Below, piece by piece: positions 17,096 to 24,875 of a stretch of 64,000 nucleotides of DNA; positions within the stretch are counted from its first letter, which is position 1, and every line of letters starts with the position of its first letter. The stretch lies in assembly GCA_937990665.1 (NCBI GenBank), contig CALKRF010000155.1, positions 1 to 64,000 of the forward strand, given 5' to 3'. The notes under the pieces were generated by a model. The model saw only the letters and a list, made by a program, of their open reading frames with translations. It had not been told where the DNA came from and made no database searches. Origin of the DNA: an uncultured Atopobium sp. Its GTDB lineage: Bacteria; Actinomycetota; Coriobacteriia; Coriobacteriales; Atopobiaceae. The translations under genes were made by a program, and so were the position numbers.

Positions 17096-18396
17096 TAACT
17101 CACTTCCTTCTTCCTGTTAAACAAACTAAATGGCTTTTTCTCAGGAGTTGCTTGCAGGGCAATTTGAGCCTCGCGCAGTTGTGGAAGAATACCCAGCTCG
17201 TTAAGGAAATGCGCAAGTACAAAAGAAACCGACTGTGCAAATGAAGTTTCTTCTTCCAACAACACAGAAAGTTTTCCTTGCTGGATAAGCTCTTGAAACC
17301 CTGGCCCACCTTCAAAAATCCTAAACATCTTTGCTGCTTCAAGACCAACCTCTGCTTTTCCAACAGAAAAGTCCTGTTTAACCCTTGGATTTGCTTTATT
17401 CTCAAGTCGGATAATGCGAGTTCTTGCCACTCCAAGACGCACTGCAAGTCCACTTACTTTTGCTAAAGAGTTAATGCACGTAAGAGGGTTCTCTGAAACA
17501 ATAACCAGTCTATCTGCGCATTGTGCTGCCTGAGCATAGCAATCTGTTGATGCCGTCGTAGTGTCTACGAGCACCAAATCAACCAAACCAGAAACAGCTT
17601 GGAGAAAATAACTCACACAAGGAAAGAGGAGTTCTGCCATTTCAGGTTTTACACAAGGGCCAAAAAGATACAAATTTCTATGGACACAAGTTGCCTTTTC
17701 TAGAAGGCTCTCTTTTTCTGAAGGTACATTAGCAACAAGATCAGAGAAGTCTTTTGGCTGCCTAATTCCAAGCTTCTCAAAAGCATTTCCATAAGACAGA
17801 TCAAAATCAACTAATGCAACTTTTAAACCCCAAGAAGAAGCAAGCAGCGCCATTGAAGAAACAAGCGTGGTCTTTCCCACTCCTCCTCTTCCTGAAGTGA
17901 ACGTCAGAATCGGAGCTTTTAAAGTCTTATCAAGAGGAATAAGGGATTGTAGATAGGTATTTAGCTCTTGGATACTGGCAACATAATCTGAAGCTTCTGG
18001 TAAAGGCTGAGAAAGCCTGTCAGCCCCATATGATTGATATCCTCTTCCAACCTTTACCAGATCCCCCAATTCCATAGGGTCGATAACTAAATCGACTCCT
18101 GCTTTAGCTGCTCTAGAACGAAGTGATCCGGAAGCGCCAGACCTTACTAGCACTACACAGCGTGCGTTTCCGTCTTTTACAATCGCAGCTGCAAGATTTA
18201 TATCAGAAACATCGGAGCCGGTATTACCAATTAAGACTGAATAATCTTGAGGAGTTGAACGAGCGACAATTGATCTAAGAGATGCCGCAGAATCTGTAAA
18301 CTCACACCTATTACTGATGCCTAAGTATGTAAGAATGGCTCCAATCTCCACGCGTGCGTCAAGACCTACGTATGAGATCCACTTTTCTAACATCAC
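17095..18396 (-). CDS. CpaE/TadZ-like pilus localisation ATPase
   Basis: 433 residues: an N-terminal receiver-like domain (about 1-130), a linker, and a MinD/ParA-type P-loop domain starting with ILTFTSGRGGVGKTTLVSSM (deviant Walker A with the signature Lys) near 165, and VALVDFDLSYGNAFEKLG. TadZ/CpaE proteins place the Tad secretion apparatus in the cell. The start is GTG at 18396 (GTGA overlap with cpaB) with ATG one codon in; GGAGG precedes. Confidence 0.9.
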   Translation of the reverse strand: MMLEKWISYVGLDARVEIGAILTYLGISNRCEFTDSAASLRSIVARSTPQDYSVLIGNTGSDVSDINLAAAIVKDGNARCVVLVRSGASGSLRSRAAKAGVDLVIDPMELGDLVKVGRGYQSYGADRLSQPLPEASDYVASIQELNTYLQSLIPLDKTLKAPILTFTSGRGGVGKTTLVSSMALLASSWGLKVALVDFDLSYGNAFEKLGIRQPKDFSDLVANVPSEKESLLEKATCVHRNLYLFGPCVKPEMAELLFPCVSYFLQAVSGLVDLVLVDTTTASTDCYAQAAQCADRLVIVSENPLTCINSLAKVSGLAVRLGVARTRIIRLENKANPRVKQDFSVGKAEVGLEAAKMFRIFEGGPGFQELIQQGKLSVLLEEETSFAQSVSFVLAHFLNELGILPQLREAQIALQATPEKKPFSLFNRKKEVS

Positions 18397-19220
18397 GCTT
18401 CACCTCCTGGATTAATAGACGAATCTGCTTGTGACGCACTGTTGCTGTTTTGGTCGGCTGTTGGAGAAGCAGGGTTCTCAGGCTGCACATCTTCACTTGC
18501 AGATGATGGGCTTGATTGATTTGTCGTGTCAGATAAATCTTTTGGGTTTTCTTCTTCAACGTAAGAATTGTTGTGTAGTAAGTCCTGAGCATTAATCTTT
18601 GACCCCGGAAGAGTAAAGCGGAGTGTTCCTCGAGCATATGCAGAAAGTACAGCAGGAACCTGTTCAGGAGTTAATCCAAGCGTTACAGAAGAAGAGGTGT
18701 AAAGAGTACCCTCGGTGTCATCTGACAATACCGCAATATCCGAGGCAATACAGGTAATAAGAGAATCGGTGACCTCATACGCTGCAAGCTTTGTGCCAGC
18801 GCTGAGTCTCTCAGCTAATCCGTACTTCTCGCCATGAGAAATAGTGAGTCCAACAAGATTTTCTGGAATAGAAATCTGAGAGGCAACAGACCGCAGATGA
18901 AGAGAAACAACAGGCATACCAACTCCAATGACAGATGAAACCGTTCGACCCATAACACTTTCTGGATTAGTAATTGCACCCTCGGGAATCAGATCAGAAA
19001 TCCAGCTTTTTACCTGGGTATTAGAAGATGAGAGAGTTTCTCCAGGCTCTATTTGTTTTGTGGCCACCAAAATTGAAGTAAGTTCTCCGCCGTACTTTTG
19101 TATTGCCTCTGCTCGTGACTTCTCAGCATCAGCACGGACACTTTGTACGTATGCAAAGAAACAAAAACTAGCTAGAAGTGCACTCAACACAGAAATCAAA
19201 ATTCTTGTTTTCTTAGTCAC
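18393..19220 (-). CDS. cpaB: CpaB/RcpC-like Tad pilus assembly protein with SAF domain
   Basis: 275 residues: N-terminal membrane anchor (RILISVLSALLASFCFFAYV), then a SAF domain (about 48-115: VATKQIEPGETLSSSNTQVK, PEGAITNPESVMGRTV) and a RcpC-type domain, ending in a Ser/Pro/Gln-rich low-complexity tail (about 215-275). In Gram-negative Tad systems RcpC/CpaB works with the outer-membrane secretin; here no secretin exists, so it probably acts in wall-proximal assembly. GTG start behind GGAGGAG. First gene of the operon. Confidence 0.87.
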   Translation of the reverse strand: MTKKTRILISVLSALLASFCFFAYVQSVRADAEKSRAEAIQKYGGELTSILVATKQIEPGETLSSSNTQVKSWISDLIPEGAITNPESVMGRTVSSVIGVGMPVVSLHLRSVASQISIPENLVGLTISHGEKYGLAERLSAGTKLAAYEVTDSLITCIASDIAVLSDDTEGTLYTSSSVTLGLTPEQVPAVLSAYARGTLRFTLPGSKINAQDLLHNNSYVEEENPKDLSDTTNQSSPSSASEDVQPENPASPTADQNSNSASQADSSINPGGEA

Positions 19221-19311
19221 TGTTTTCTCCTCCCTCCATTTGCGATGTACCGATTGTGCTCTCGGGTTGAGAGAAGGAGGACAAAAACAAAAGATTTACC
19301 TGCACAAATAT

Positions 19312-19336
19312 GTCAGATAGCTGACGCAAATCTGAC
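19312..19336. promoter_or_regulatory. Inverted repeat upstream of the Tad operon
   Basis: GTCAGAT (19312-19318) and ATCTGAC (19330-19336) are perfect 7-bp inverted half-sites 11 bases apart, about 100 bases upstream of the cpaB start. The spacing and position fit an operator for a dimeric regulator of pilus expression. The flanking 19340-19440 stretch is A+T rich with a good promoter character but I could not fix the -10 and -35. Confidence 0.45.
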
Positions 19337-19495
19337 ACAAAGTAATGTATCCACAGGCTGCAATGACGCAATGAAAAATAGGTAATTTAAATTTTTATCT
19401 AATTTGATATATAAAAATTTTTAGAACGTCATAACTGCTACATTTTTCAGAGAGATTGTAATGAATGATTTTCTAAGTGATTTACCTGACGCATG

Positions 19496-19543
19496 AACGA
19501 GGGTTGACCCTCCCCAATTAGCTGGGCGGGACCAACCCCCGTT
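19496..19543. other. Long imperfect inverted repeat in the cpaB-rsgA intergenic region
   Basis: AACGAGGGTTG (19496-19506) pairs with CAACCCCCGTT (19533-19543) with a single A-C mismatch, and the inner bases continue as CCT.CCC against GGG.GGG around an AATTAGCT loop. It does not look like the rsgA terminator, which lies closer to that gene. Possible uses are a regulatory RNA structure, a protein site or the end of the operon upstream; nothing more can be supported. Together with the AT-rich tract at 19380-19440 this fills the 410-base gap between cpaB and rsgA. Confidence 0.4.
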
Positions 19544-19577
19544 AGTCTCAATATAGCATATTTCCTGCTAGTTTGAC

Positions 19578-19606
19578 AAAAATGCACCCTAGTCAAGCCA
19601 GGGTGC
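19578..19606 (-). terminator. Intrinsic terminator after rsgA
   Basis: GCACCCT (19584-19590) and AGGGTGC (19600-19606) form a perfect 7-bp stem with a 9-base loop. On the minus strand the stem is followed by ATTTTTGTC, so it terminates the rsgA transcript. Confidence 0.85.
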
Positions 19607-19630
19607 TTAGAGGATTTACGCTGTTAAAGC

Positions 19631-20815
19631 TTAAAGCACAACATCAGGGTCAAGCGATTGCTGACTTTCTCGCATTTCTTTTGCCAGAGATAAATACGCC
19701 TTTAACTGAGGTTCTGTAATCTTGCCCTCATGCAGGGCGTCTTGAACGCTACATCCTGGCTCGTGAGTATGGGTGCAATCCCTAAACTTACATGTTTGCG
19801 CAGCTTCAGAGATGTGTGGGAATATCTTCTGTAATCCCCTCTCATGGCCCACAATAGGCAGACTTCTAAGTCCCGGCTCGTCCACAATAACACCAGCGCC
19901 AGGAAGCGCTACCATACGGCGAGCAACCGTTGTATGACGACCAGCCTTATCAGACTCTCTAACTTCTCCCGTTTCAAGCGCTTCGTGTCCCAGAAGCGCG
20001 TTAAGAAGCGTAGATTTACCTGCACCGGATTCGCCAAGCACAATGGCTATGGAGCCGTAAGGGACAAGGCGTCGAACAGCATCAATTCCCCATGCAGCCC
20101 CAAGCTTTTGAGCAGTCTGCGCAAGATCTGCAAGCGCATCGGGTTTCTCGCCCTCAAGCTTTGAAGCTGTGGCAACAATCTTGACCGTAGAGCCAAGAGC
20201 TGCGGTAATAGAAGAAATCTCTTGAGCCAAAAGCTCTGGTCCCGCTACATCTGACTTAGTAAGTACCACGGCACAGGTTGCTCCACAATCTTTAGAAATG
20301 ACCGCTGAGCGCACAATACGATCAACCGAGATAGCCTCGCCATCCAGAGCCTGCACCACAAGCACAAGATCAACGTTTGCGGCCAAAGTCTGCTTTTGAC
20401 CGCGAGCGCCACCTTTCCAGCGAGCAATATCGGTCTCTCGTGGCAGAATTGCCTCGATGATGCCCATATCGTGCGAGTCCGGAATGCGTGCGCACACCCA
20501 GTCACCAACGGCCACCGTGGAGTTCTGGCCCTTGGTCACGCGCGCAGCAAACTCGGCGCGAAACACTCCCTGCTCCGACACAACCGCAGGAAATCCCCTA
20601 TCCAAGCGGACCACGCAAGCCATGGTCATCATCTGGCGAGAAACCCCTTGGGCTTCAAGCTCGGACACGATGCCTTCATAGGCCTTCATCTGGGCCGACG
20701 ATGGAGTCAACTGCTCAAACGCTGGAACGTCCAGTAATGAAGAAAGAGCCGGCAGAGACCCTTGAGTCTTGCCGGCTCCTAGTTTTTTGAAACTTTTTGT
20801 ACGCTTAGCGGACAA
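19631..20815 (-). CDS. rsgA: Ribosome small subunit-dependent GTPase RsgA
   Basis: Circularly permuted GTPase that aids late maturation of the 30S subunit. The N-terminal OB fold (about 80-140, GDWVCARIPDSHDMG) is followed by the permuted G domain: G4 TKSD near 208, G1 GESGAGKSTLLNALLG near 275 and G3 DEPG near 320 (the usual sequence is DTPG). A zinc-binding C-terminal region has C-x(4)-C-x-H-x(5)-C (CKFRDCTHTHEPGC). At 394 aa it carries a ~40-residue N-terminal extension compared with many RsgA. The start is a TTG behind GAGGAG. Confidence 0.92.
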   Translation of the reverse strand: MSAKRTKSFKKLGAGKTQGSLPALSSLLDVPAFEQLTPSSAQMKAYEGIVSELEAQGVSRQMMTMACVVRLDRGFPAVVSEQGVFRAEFAARVTKGQNSTVAVGDWVCARIPDSHDMGIIEAILPRETDIARWKGGARGQKQTLAANVDLVLVVQALDGEAISVDRIVRSAVISKDCGATCAVVLTKSDVAGPELLAQEISSITAALGSTVKIVATASKLEGEKPDALADLAQTAQKLGAAWGIDAVRRLVPYGSIAIVLGESGAGKSTLLNALLGHEALETGEVRESDKAGRHTTVARRMVALPGAGVIVDEPGLRSLPIVGHERGLQKIFPHISEAAQTCKFRDCTHTHEPGCSVQDALHEGKITEPQLKAYLSLAKEMRESQQSLDPDVVL

Positions 20816-20830
20816 GAGTACTCCTCTACC

Positions 20831-23515
20831 TTATGCCTTGTTCTTTTGAACAGAACGCATAACAGCCTTATAGAGCTCCATCAGAGGAATAATCGATGCA
20901 GCTAAAAGCATTGCCATGGCGTACTCTTCAAAGCCAATCTCAGCAAAGCCAAATGCCTGAGAAAGTGGTGTCTCAATTACCACAAAGGTGAGAATCAAAG
21001 ACATAACAAAAGAACCCCATAGCCAAATGTTTTGGCTGGTTAGCTTAAAGATAGAACCACGCAGAGAACGCATGTTAAAGGAGTGGAACATCTCAACCAT
21101 AGAAAGCGTCAAGAATGCCATGGTCATACCCTCAACGCCAGCCTCTGGGTTAGTAATAACCTGTGAGATATCAAAGGTTCCATACTCAAAGTAGTGACCA
21201 ATAAAATAGCTAGCAAGGGTGAGAAGAGCAATGATAGAGCCCTGGACAAGGCAGTCAAAGCCAACGCCGCCTGCAAAGATTCCGTCCTTAGGGTTGCGAG
21301 GCTTGCGCTTCATGATGCCTGGCTCAGCCTTCTCGGTAGCCATAGCAAGAGCTGGCAGAGAGTCGGTGATTAGGTTAATCCACAGAAGGTGGGTAGGCTG
21401 AAGGATAGTAAAGCCAACCAGGGACGCAATAAAGACGGAAATTACCTCAGCAAGGTTGGAGCTCAAGAGGAACTGGATGCACTTACGAATGTTGTCGTAG
21501 ATGCGTCTTCCTTCTTCGCAGGCGCTAATGATGGTGGCAAAGTTATCGTCTGCCAGAACCATATCTGCAACGCCCTTGGTAACATCGGTACCAGTAATGC
21601 CCATACCAATACCAATATCAGCGCGCTTAATGGAAGGCGCATCGTTAACGCCGTCGCCCGTCATGGCTGTGACCATGCCCTTCTTGCGCCAGGTATCAAC
21701 AATGCGAACCTTGTGCTCAGGCTGAACGCGTGCATAAACGCCAATTGTCTCAATGCGCTGCTCAAACTCTTCATCAGAGATCTTATCAAGCTGTGCGCCG
21801 GTGATTGCCTGAGAGCGATCGGTAATAATGCCCAGCTCAATTGCAATAGCAACGGCTGTATCAATATGGTCACCTGTAATCATAACAGTACGCATACCAG
21901 CGCTATGCGCCTCTGCAACAGCACCCTTAACCTCAGGACGAACTGGGTCAATCATGCCGGAAAGGCCAACAAAGATCATGTCGTGCTCAAGGTTAGCTGG
22001 GTCATAGCTCTCTGGAGCTTCTGTTCCCCAATCACGACGAGCAGATGCCATAACGCGAAGTGCCTGGTCAGCCATAGACTTGTTCTGCGCCAAAATCTCA
22101 GAGCGAGCCTCATCGGTAAGGTCAATAATGCCATCGCTTGTCATAATCTTGGTGCAGCGAGCAAGCACCTCATCAGGTGCACCTTTGGTGTGCTGTACAA
22201 CCTTGCCAGAGCGGGTACGCACCACAACAGACATCATCTTACGAGAAGAATCAAAGGGTGCCTCGCCAATACGAGGGCGAGAAGAAGCTAAATCACTTGT
22301 GGTGTATCCAAGTTTTGCAGCGTCTGCAACAAGAGCAGCTTCGGTTGGCTCACCCTTTGCTACCTGTTCTGCGTCATCCCAGGTAGCGTCTGAGCACAGT
22401 GCCATGGTACGTACATGGGCATCAAGATTTTCTGTCTCATGACGAACAACGGTCATCTTGTTCTGAGTCAGAGTACCGGTCTTATCAGAGCAGATAACCT
22501 GAGTACAACCAAGGGTCTCAACTGCAGTAAGACGGCGGACAATAGCGTGGCGCTCGCTCATTCTAGTAACACCCATAGAAAGAACGATGGTAACAACAGC
22601 AACAAGACCCTCTGGAATTGCAGCTACTGCAAGAGAAACTGCAACCATAAACGTGCTTAGGACAAGGTCAAAGTTGCCAAGCATCTCGGCGCCGTGCTTG
22701 ATAAAGCCTGTTGCAAAAACAAGCAGTGAGATGACAACAACAAGAATGGTAAGTGTATGTGAAAGCTTATCAAGCGCAATCTGAAGTGGAGTCTGCCCCT
22801 CTTCTGCCTGAGAAATTGCATCTGCAATCTTGCCCATCTCGGTGTCCATGCCTGTTGCAACAACAACTGCACGACCGCGTCCATAGACCACAATAGATCC
22901 GGAGTAGCACATATTCTTTCGGTCACCCAAAGGAATGTCATCGGTGTCTTCAGCAAGGCTAAGGGTCTCAGTGTGTTTCTCGACAGGAACTGATTCACCC
23001 GTGAGCGCAGACTCCTCTACCTTCATAGAAGCGCTCTCTAGAATGCGACAATCAGCTGGGACGGAGTCACCCGCCTCAAGCAGAATAATATCGCCCACCA
23101 CAAGCTCGGTTGAGGCAACCGTCTCAAGACGACCGTCTCTGATAACCTTGCTCTGAGCTGCACTCATCTCTTGCAGAGCAGCAAGAGCTTCTTCGGCTTT
23201 GCCCTCCTGGACAACACCAAGAACGGAATTGATAACAACAACAAATAGAATAATTACAACGTCTGCAATTCCGCCTTCTCCGGTATAAATGCCCTCAGCA
23301 GCAGAAATAGCAGCAGCAACAAGAAGCATGATGACCATAGGGTCAGCCATCTGTGCAAAAAACCTCTTAATGATTGATTCTTTTGGTGCCTCTTTAAGCT
23401 TGTTGAGACCATGAGCCTCAAGACGTGAAGCTGCTTCTGCATCAGACAGACCAACTTCAGCATCAGTTTTTTGCGCACTGATTACATCAGCCGCACTTGA
23501 AAGATACTCTTTCAA
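20831..23515 (-). CDS. Ca2+-type cation-transporting P-type ATPase
   Basis: 894-residue P2-type ATPase, likely exporting Ca2+ or Mn2+. Visible parts: N-terminal cation ATPase domain, actuator motif TGESVPVEKHT near 180, membrane helix 4 with PEGL (AAIPEGLVAVVTIVLSMG), the phosphorylation site CSDKTGTLTQNKM near 330, the nucleotide domain KGAPDE, the hinge MTGDGVNDAPS near 630, and six C-terminal membrane helices. The PEGL motif and PMCA/SERCA-like C-terminus favour Ca2+ over heavy metals. The start is TTG at 23515 right after CCCAGGAGG, which can pair with an upstream element (see the leader feature). Confidence 0.93.
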   Translation of the reverse strand: MKEYLSSAADVISAQKTDAEVGLSDAEAASRLEAHGLNKLKEAPKESIIKRFFAQMADPMVIMLLVAAAISAAEGIYTGEGGIADVVIILFVVVINSVLGVVQEGKAEEALAALQEMSAAQSKVIRDGRLETVASTELVVGDIILLEAGDSVPADCRILESASMKVEESALTGESVPVEKHTETLSLAEDTDDIPLGDRKNMCYSGSIVVYGRGRAVVVATGMDTEMGKIADAISQAEEGQTPLQIALDKLSHTLTILVVVISLLVFATGFIKHGAEMLGNFDLVLSTFMVAVSLAVAAIPEGLVAVVTIVLSMGVTRMSERHAIVRRLTAVETLGCTQVICSDKTGTLTQNKMTVVRHETENLDAHVRTMALCSDATWDDAEQVAKGEPTEAALVADAAKLGYTTSDLASSRPRIGEAPFDSSRKMMSVVVRTRSGKVVQHTKGAPDEVLARCTKIMTSDGIIDLTDEARSEILAQNKSMADQALRVMASARRDWGTEAPESYDPANLEHDMIFVGLSGMIDPVRPEVKGAVAEAHSAGMRTVMITGDHIDTAVAIAIELGIITDRSQAITGAQLDKISDEEFEQRIETIGVYARVQPEHKVRIVDTWRKKGMVTAMTGDGVNDAPSIKRADIGIGMGITGTDVTKGVADMVLADDNFATIISACEEGRRIYDNIRKCIQFLLSSNLAEVISVFIASLVGFTILQPTHLLWINLITDSLPALAMATEKAEPGIMKRKPRNPKDGIFAGGVGFDCLVQGSIIALLTLASYFIGHYFEYGTFDISQVITNPEAGVEGMTMAFLTLSMVEMFHSFNMRSLRGSIFKLTSQNIWLWGSFVMSLILTFVVIETPLSQAFGFAEIGFEEYAMAMLLAASIIPLMELYKAVMRSVQKNKA

Positions 23516-23650
23516 AGTTCCTCCTGGGTTTCTACCTGACAGATTGATGCCCGATCATAATTCCCCAGGAGAGGGGCAAGGGCTCACCAAGGTTGCCGTG
23601 TCAGGACCTTACAACGTCCTATCATAGGACCTTACAATGCTCTATCATTT
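23516..23650 (-). promoter_or_regulatory. Structured leader of the P-type ATPase mRNA
   Basis: On the minus strand a 5' leader contains: a closing stem CCTGACA/TGTCAGG (23599-23605 with 23535-23541), a GGCAA/TTGCC pair, a CCCC-UCUCCU-GGGG hairpin (23563-23576) and then the ribosome binding site CCCAGGAG (23521-23528). The hairpin's inner strand CTCCTGGG (23564-23571) is an exact 8-base complement of that ribosome binding site, so two exclusive folds are possible, a layout typical of a translational riboswitch or protein-bound leader. A candidate promoter (TTTGAA, 16 bases, TAAAAT) lies at about 23648-23676. I do not recognise the yybP-ykoY, M-box, NiCo or other classic aptamer consensus here. 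Confidence 0.55.
23603..23648. repeat. Tandem duplication of 23 bp at the ATPase promoter/leader
   Basis: Two adjacent 23-bp units (23603-23625 and 23626-23648) begin with AGGACCTTACAA and end with CTATCAT, differing at three positions. The junction forms GTCCTATCATAGGAC, a 7-1-7 palindrome (23616-23630). It overlaps the predicted transcription start region of the P-type ATPase and may be an operator. Confidence 0.7.
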
Positions 23651-23791
23651 TACCGTATTCTTTCTTTTTTCAAACCTTATAAATATTTCTTAAAACTCCT
23701 GTTATGTGCCAAATAATTGTTATCCAAGGGGTACAATAAGCGCAGAACATAACAACATAAGCCAAACATTAGTTTTGGCAAGGAGGCAGTT

Positions 23792-24796
23792 ATGAAAATC
23801 CTGTTTTATGGTGCTCAAAGTTACGACAAAGATTCCTTTAACCTTGAGCTTCCAAAGTATCCAGACATCTCAATTGACTACATTGATTCCAATCTCACGC
23901 CTATGACTGCGGGCTATGCAAAGGGTTATGATGCTGTCTGTGCTTTTGTTAATGCAGATGCTTCAATTCTGACTCTTGAGATTCTTGCCGGCTTTGAGGT
24001 AAAGCTTTTGCTTATGCGCTGTGCTGGTTTTGACGCCGTCGACGTTAACGCTGCAAAAGACCTTGGTATTACGGTTACGCGCGTACCTGCCTACTCTCCT
24101 GAGGCAATTGCAGAGCATGCTATGGGTCTTGCGCTTGCTGCTAACCGTCGTATTCACCGTGGCTACATCAGAATTCGCGAGAATAACTTCTCACTTGCTG
24201 GCCTTGTTGGCGATACTCTTCACGGAAAAACTGCAGGCATTGTAGGCACTGGTCGCATTGGCGCTGCACTCTGCCGCATTTGTAAAGGCTTTGGTATGCA
24301 CGTTCTTGGTGCAGATCTCTATCCAAACATGAGCCTTGTCAATGACGAGCACGTTGTTGATGAGTATGTCAGCTACGATGAGCTTTGGGAGCGTTCAGAC
24401 TTCATTTCACTTCATGCTTTCTTGAATGATGAGAGCTATCACATGGTTAACGATAAAACCATCGGAAAGATGAAAGATGGTGTTATCCTCGTTAATACTG
24501 GTCGTGGTGGACTCATTGATACCAAGGCACTTATTCGCGGCATCCTCTCTGGCAAGATTGGTGCTTGTGGCCTTGACGTTTATGAAGAGGAAAATCCAAA
24601 CGTCTATAAGGACCGCGGCGCTGAGGTCTTTGATTCAGTTACCTCTACGCTTTGCTCTTTCCCTAACGTTGTCATGACAAGTCACCAGGCATTCTTTACT
24701 CATGAGGCACTTTCTCAGATTGCTCAGGTTACGCTAGATAACGCAACTGCTTTTGCTGAGGGTACTGACTATGTTGATAAAAGTGTGGTTTGCTAA
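23792..24796 (+). CDS. D-lactate dehydrogenase / D-2-hydroxyacid dehydrogenase
   Basis: NAD-dependent reduction of pyruvate to D-lactate (fermentation end product). The 334 residues contain the N-terminal substrate domain, NAD-binding GIVGTGRIGAALCRICKGFG near 150, and the catalytic Arg (NTGRGGLID), Glu and His (MTSHQAFFTHEA) with the D-LDH hallmark Tyr-rich loop (EYVSYDELW). Length matches D-LDH rather than phosphoglycerate dehydrogenase. AAGGAGG precedes the ATG. It sits directly upstream of pyruvate kinase in the same direction. Confidence 0.93.
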   Translation: MKILFYGAQSYDKDSFNLELPKYPDISIDYIDSNLTPMTAGYAKGYDAVCAFVNADASILTLEILAGFEVKLLLMRCAGFDAVDVNAAKDLGITVTRVPAYSPEAIAEHAMGLALAANRRIHRGYIRIRENNFSLAGLVGDTLHGKTAGIVGTGRIGAALCRICKGFGMHVLGADLYPNMSLVNDEHVVDEYVSYDELWERSDFISLHAFLNDESYHMVNDKTIGKMKDGVILVNTGRGGLIDTKALIRGILSGKIGACGLDVYEEENPNVYKDRGAEVFDSVTSTLCSFPNVVMTSHQAFFTHEALSQIAQVTLDNATAFAEGTDYVDKSVVC

Positions 24797-24875
24797 GTAC
24801 CAGGGAAACAAACGCTCTGAAAACGGTTACTATTGATAACTGAATGTGATTTCAATTCCTATGAAAAGGAGAGAT

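Noticed and set aside
19340..19352. DnaA-box-like TGTGGATAC complement in the Tad upstream region
   Set aside because: A single site without further DnaA boxes or AT-rich unwinding element of an origin; not an origin.
21389..22291. 300-codon plus-strand frame opposite the P-type ATPase
   Set aside because: Antisense to conserved ATPase motifs, Asn/His-rich product with no recognisable domain.
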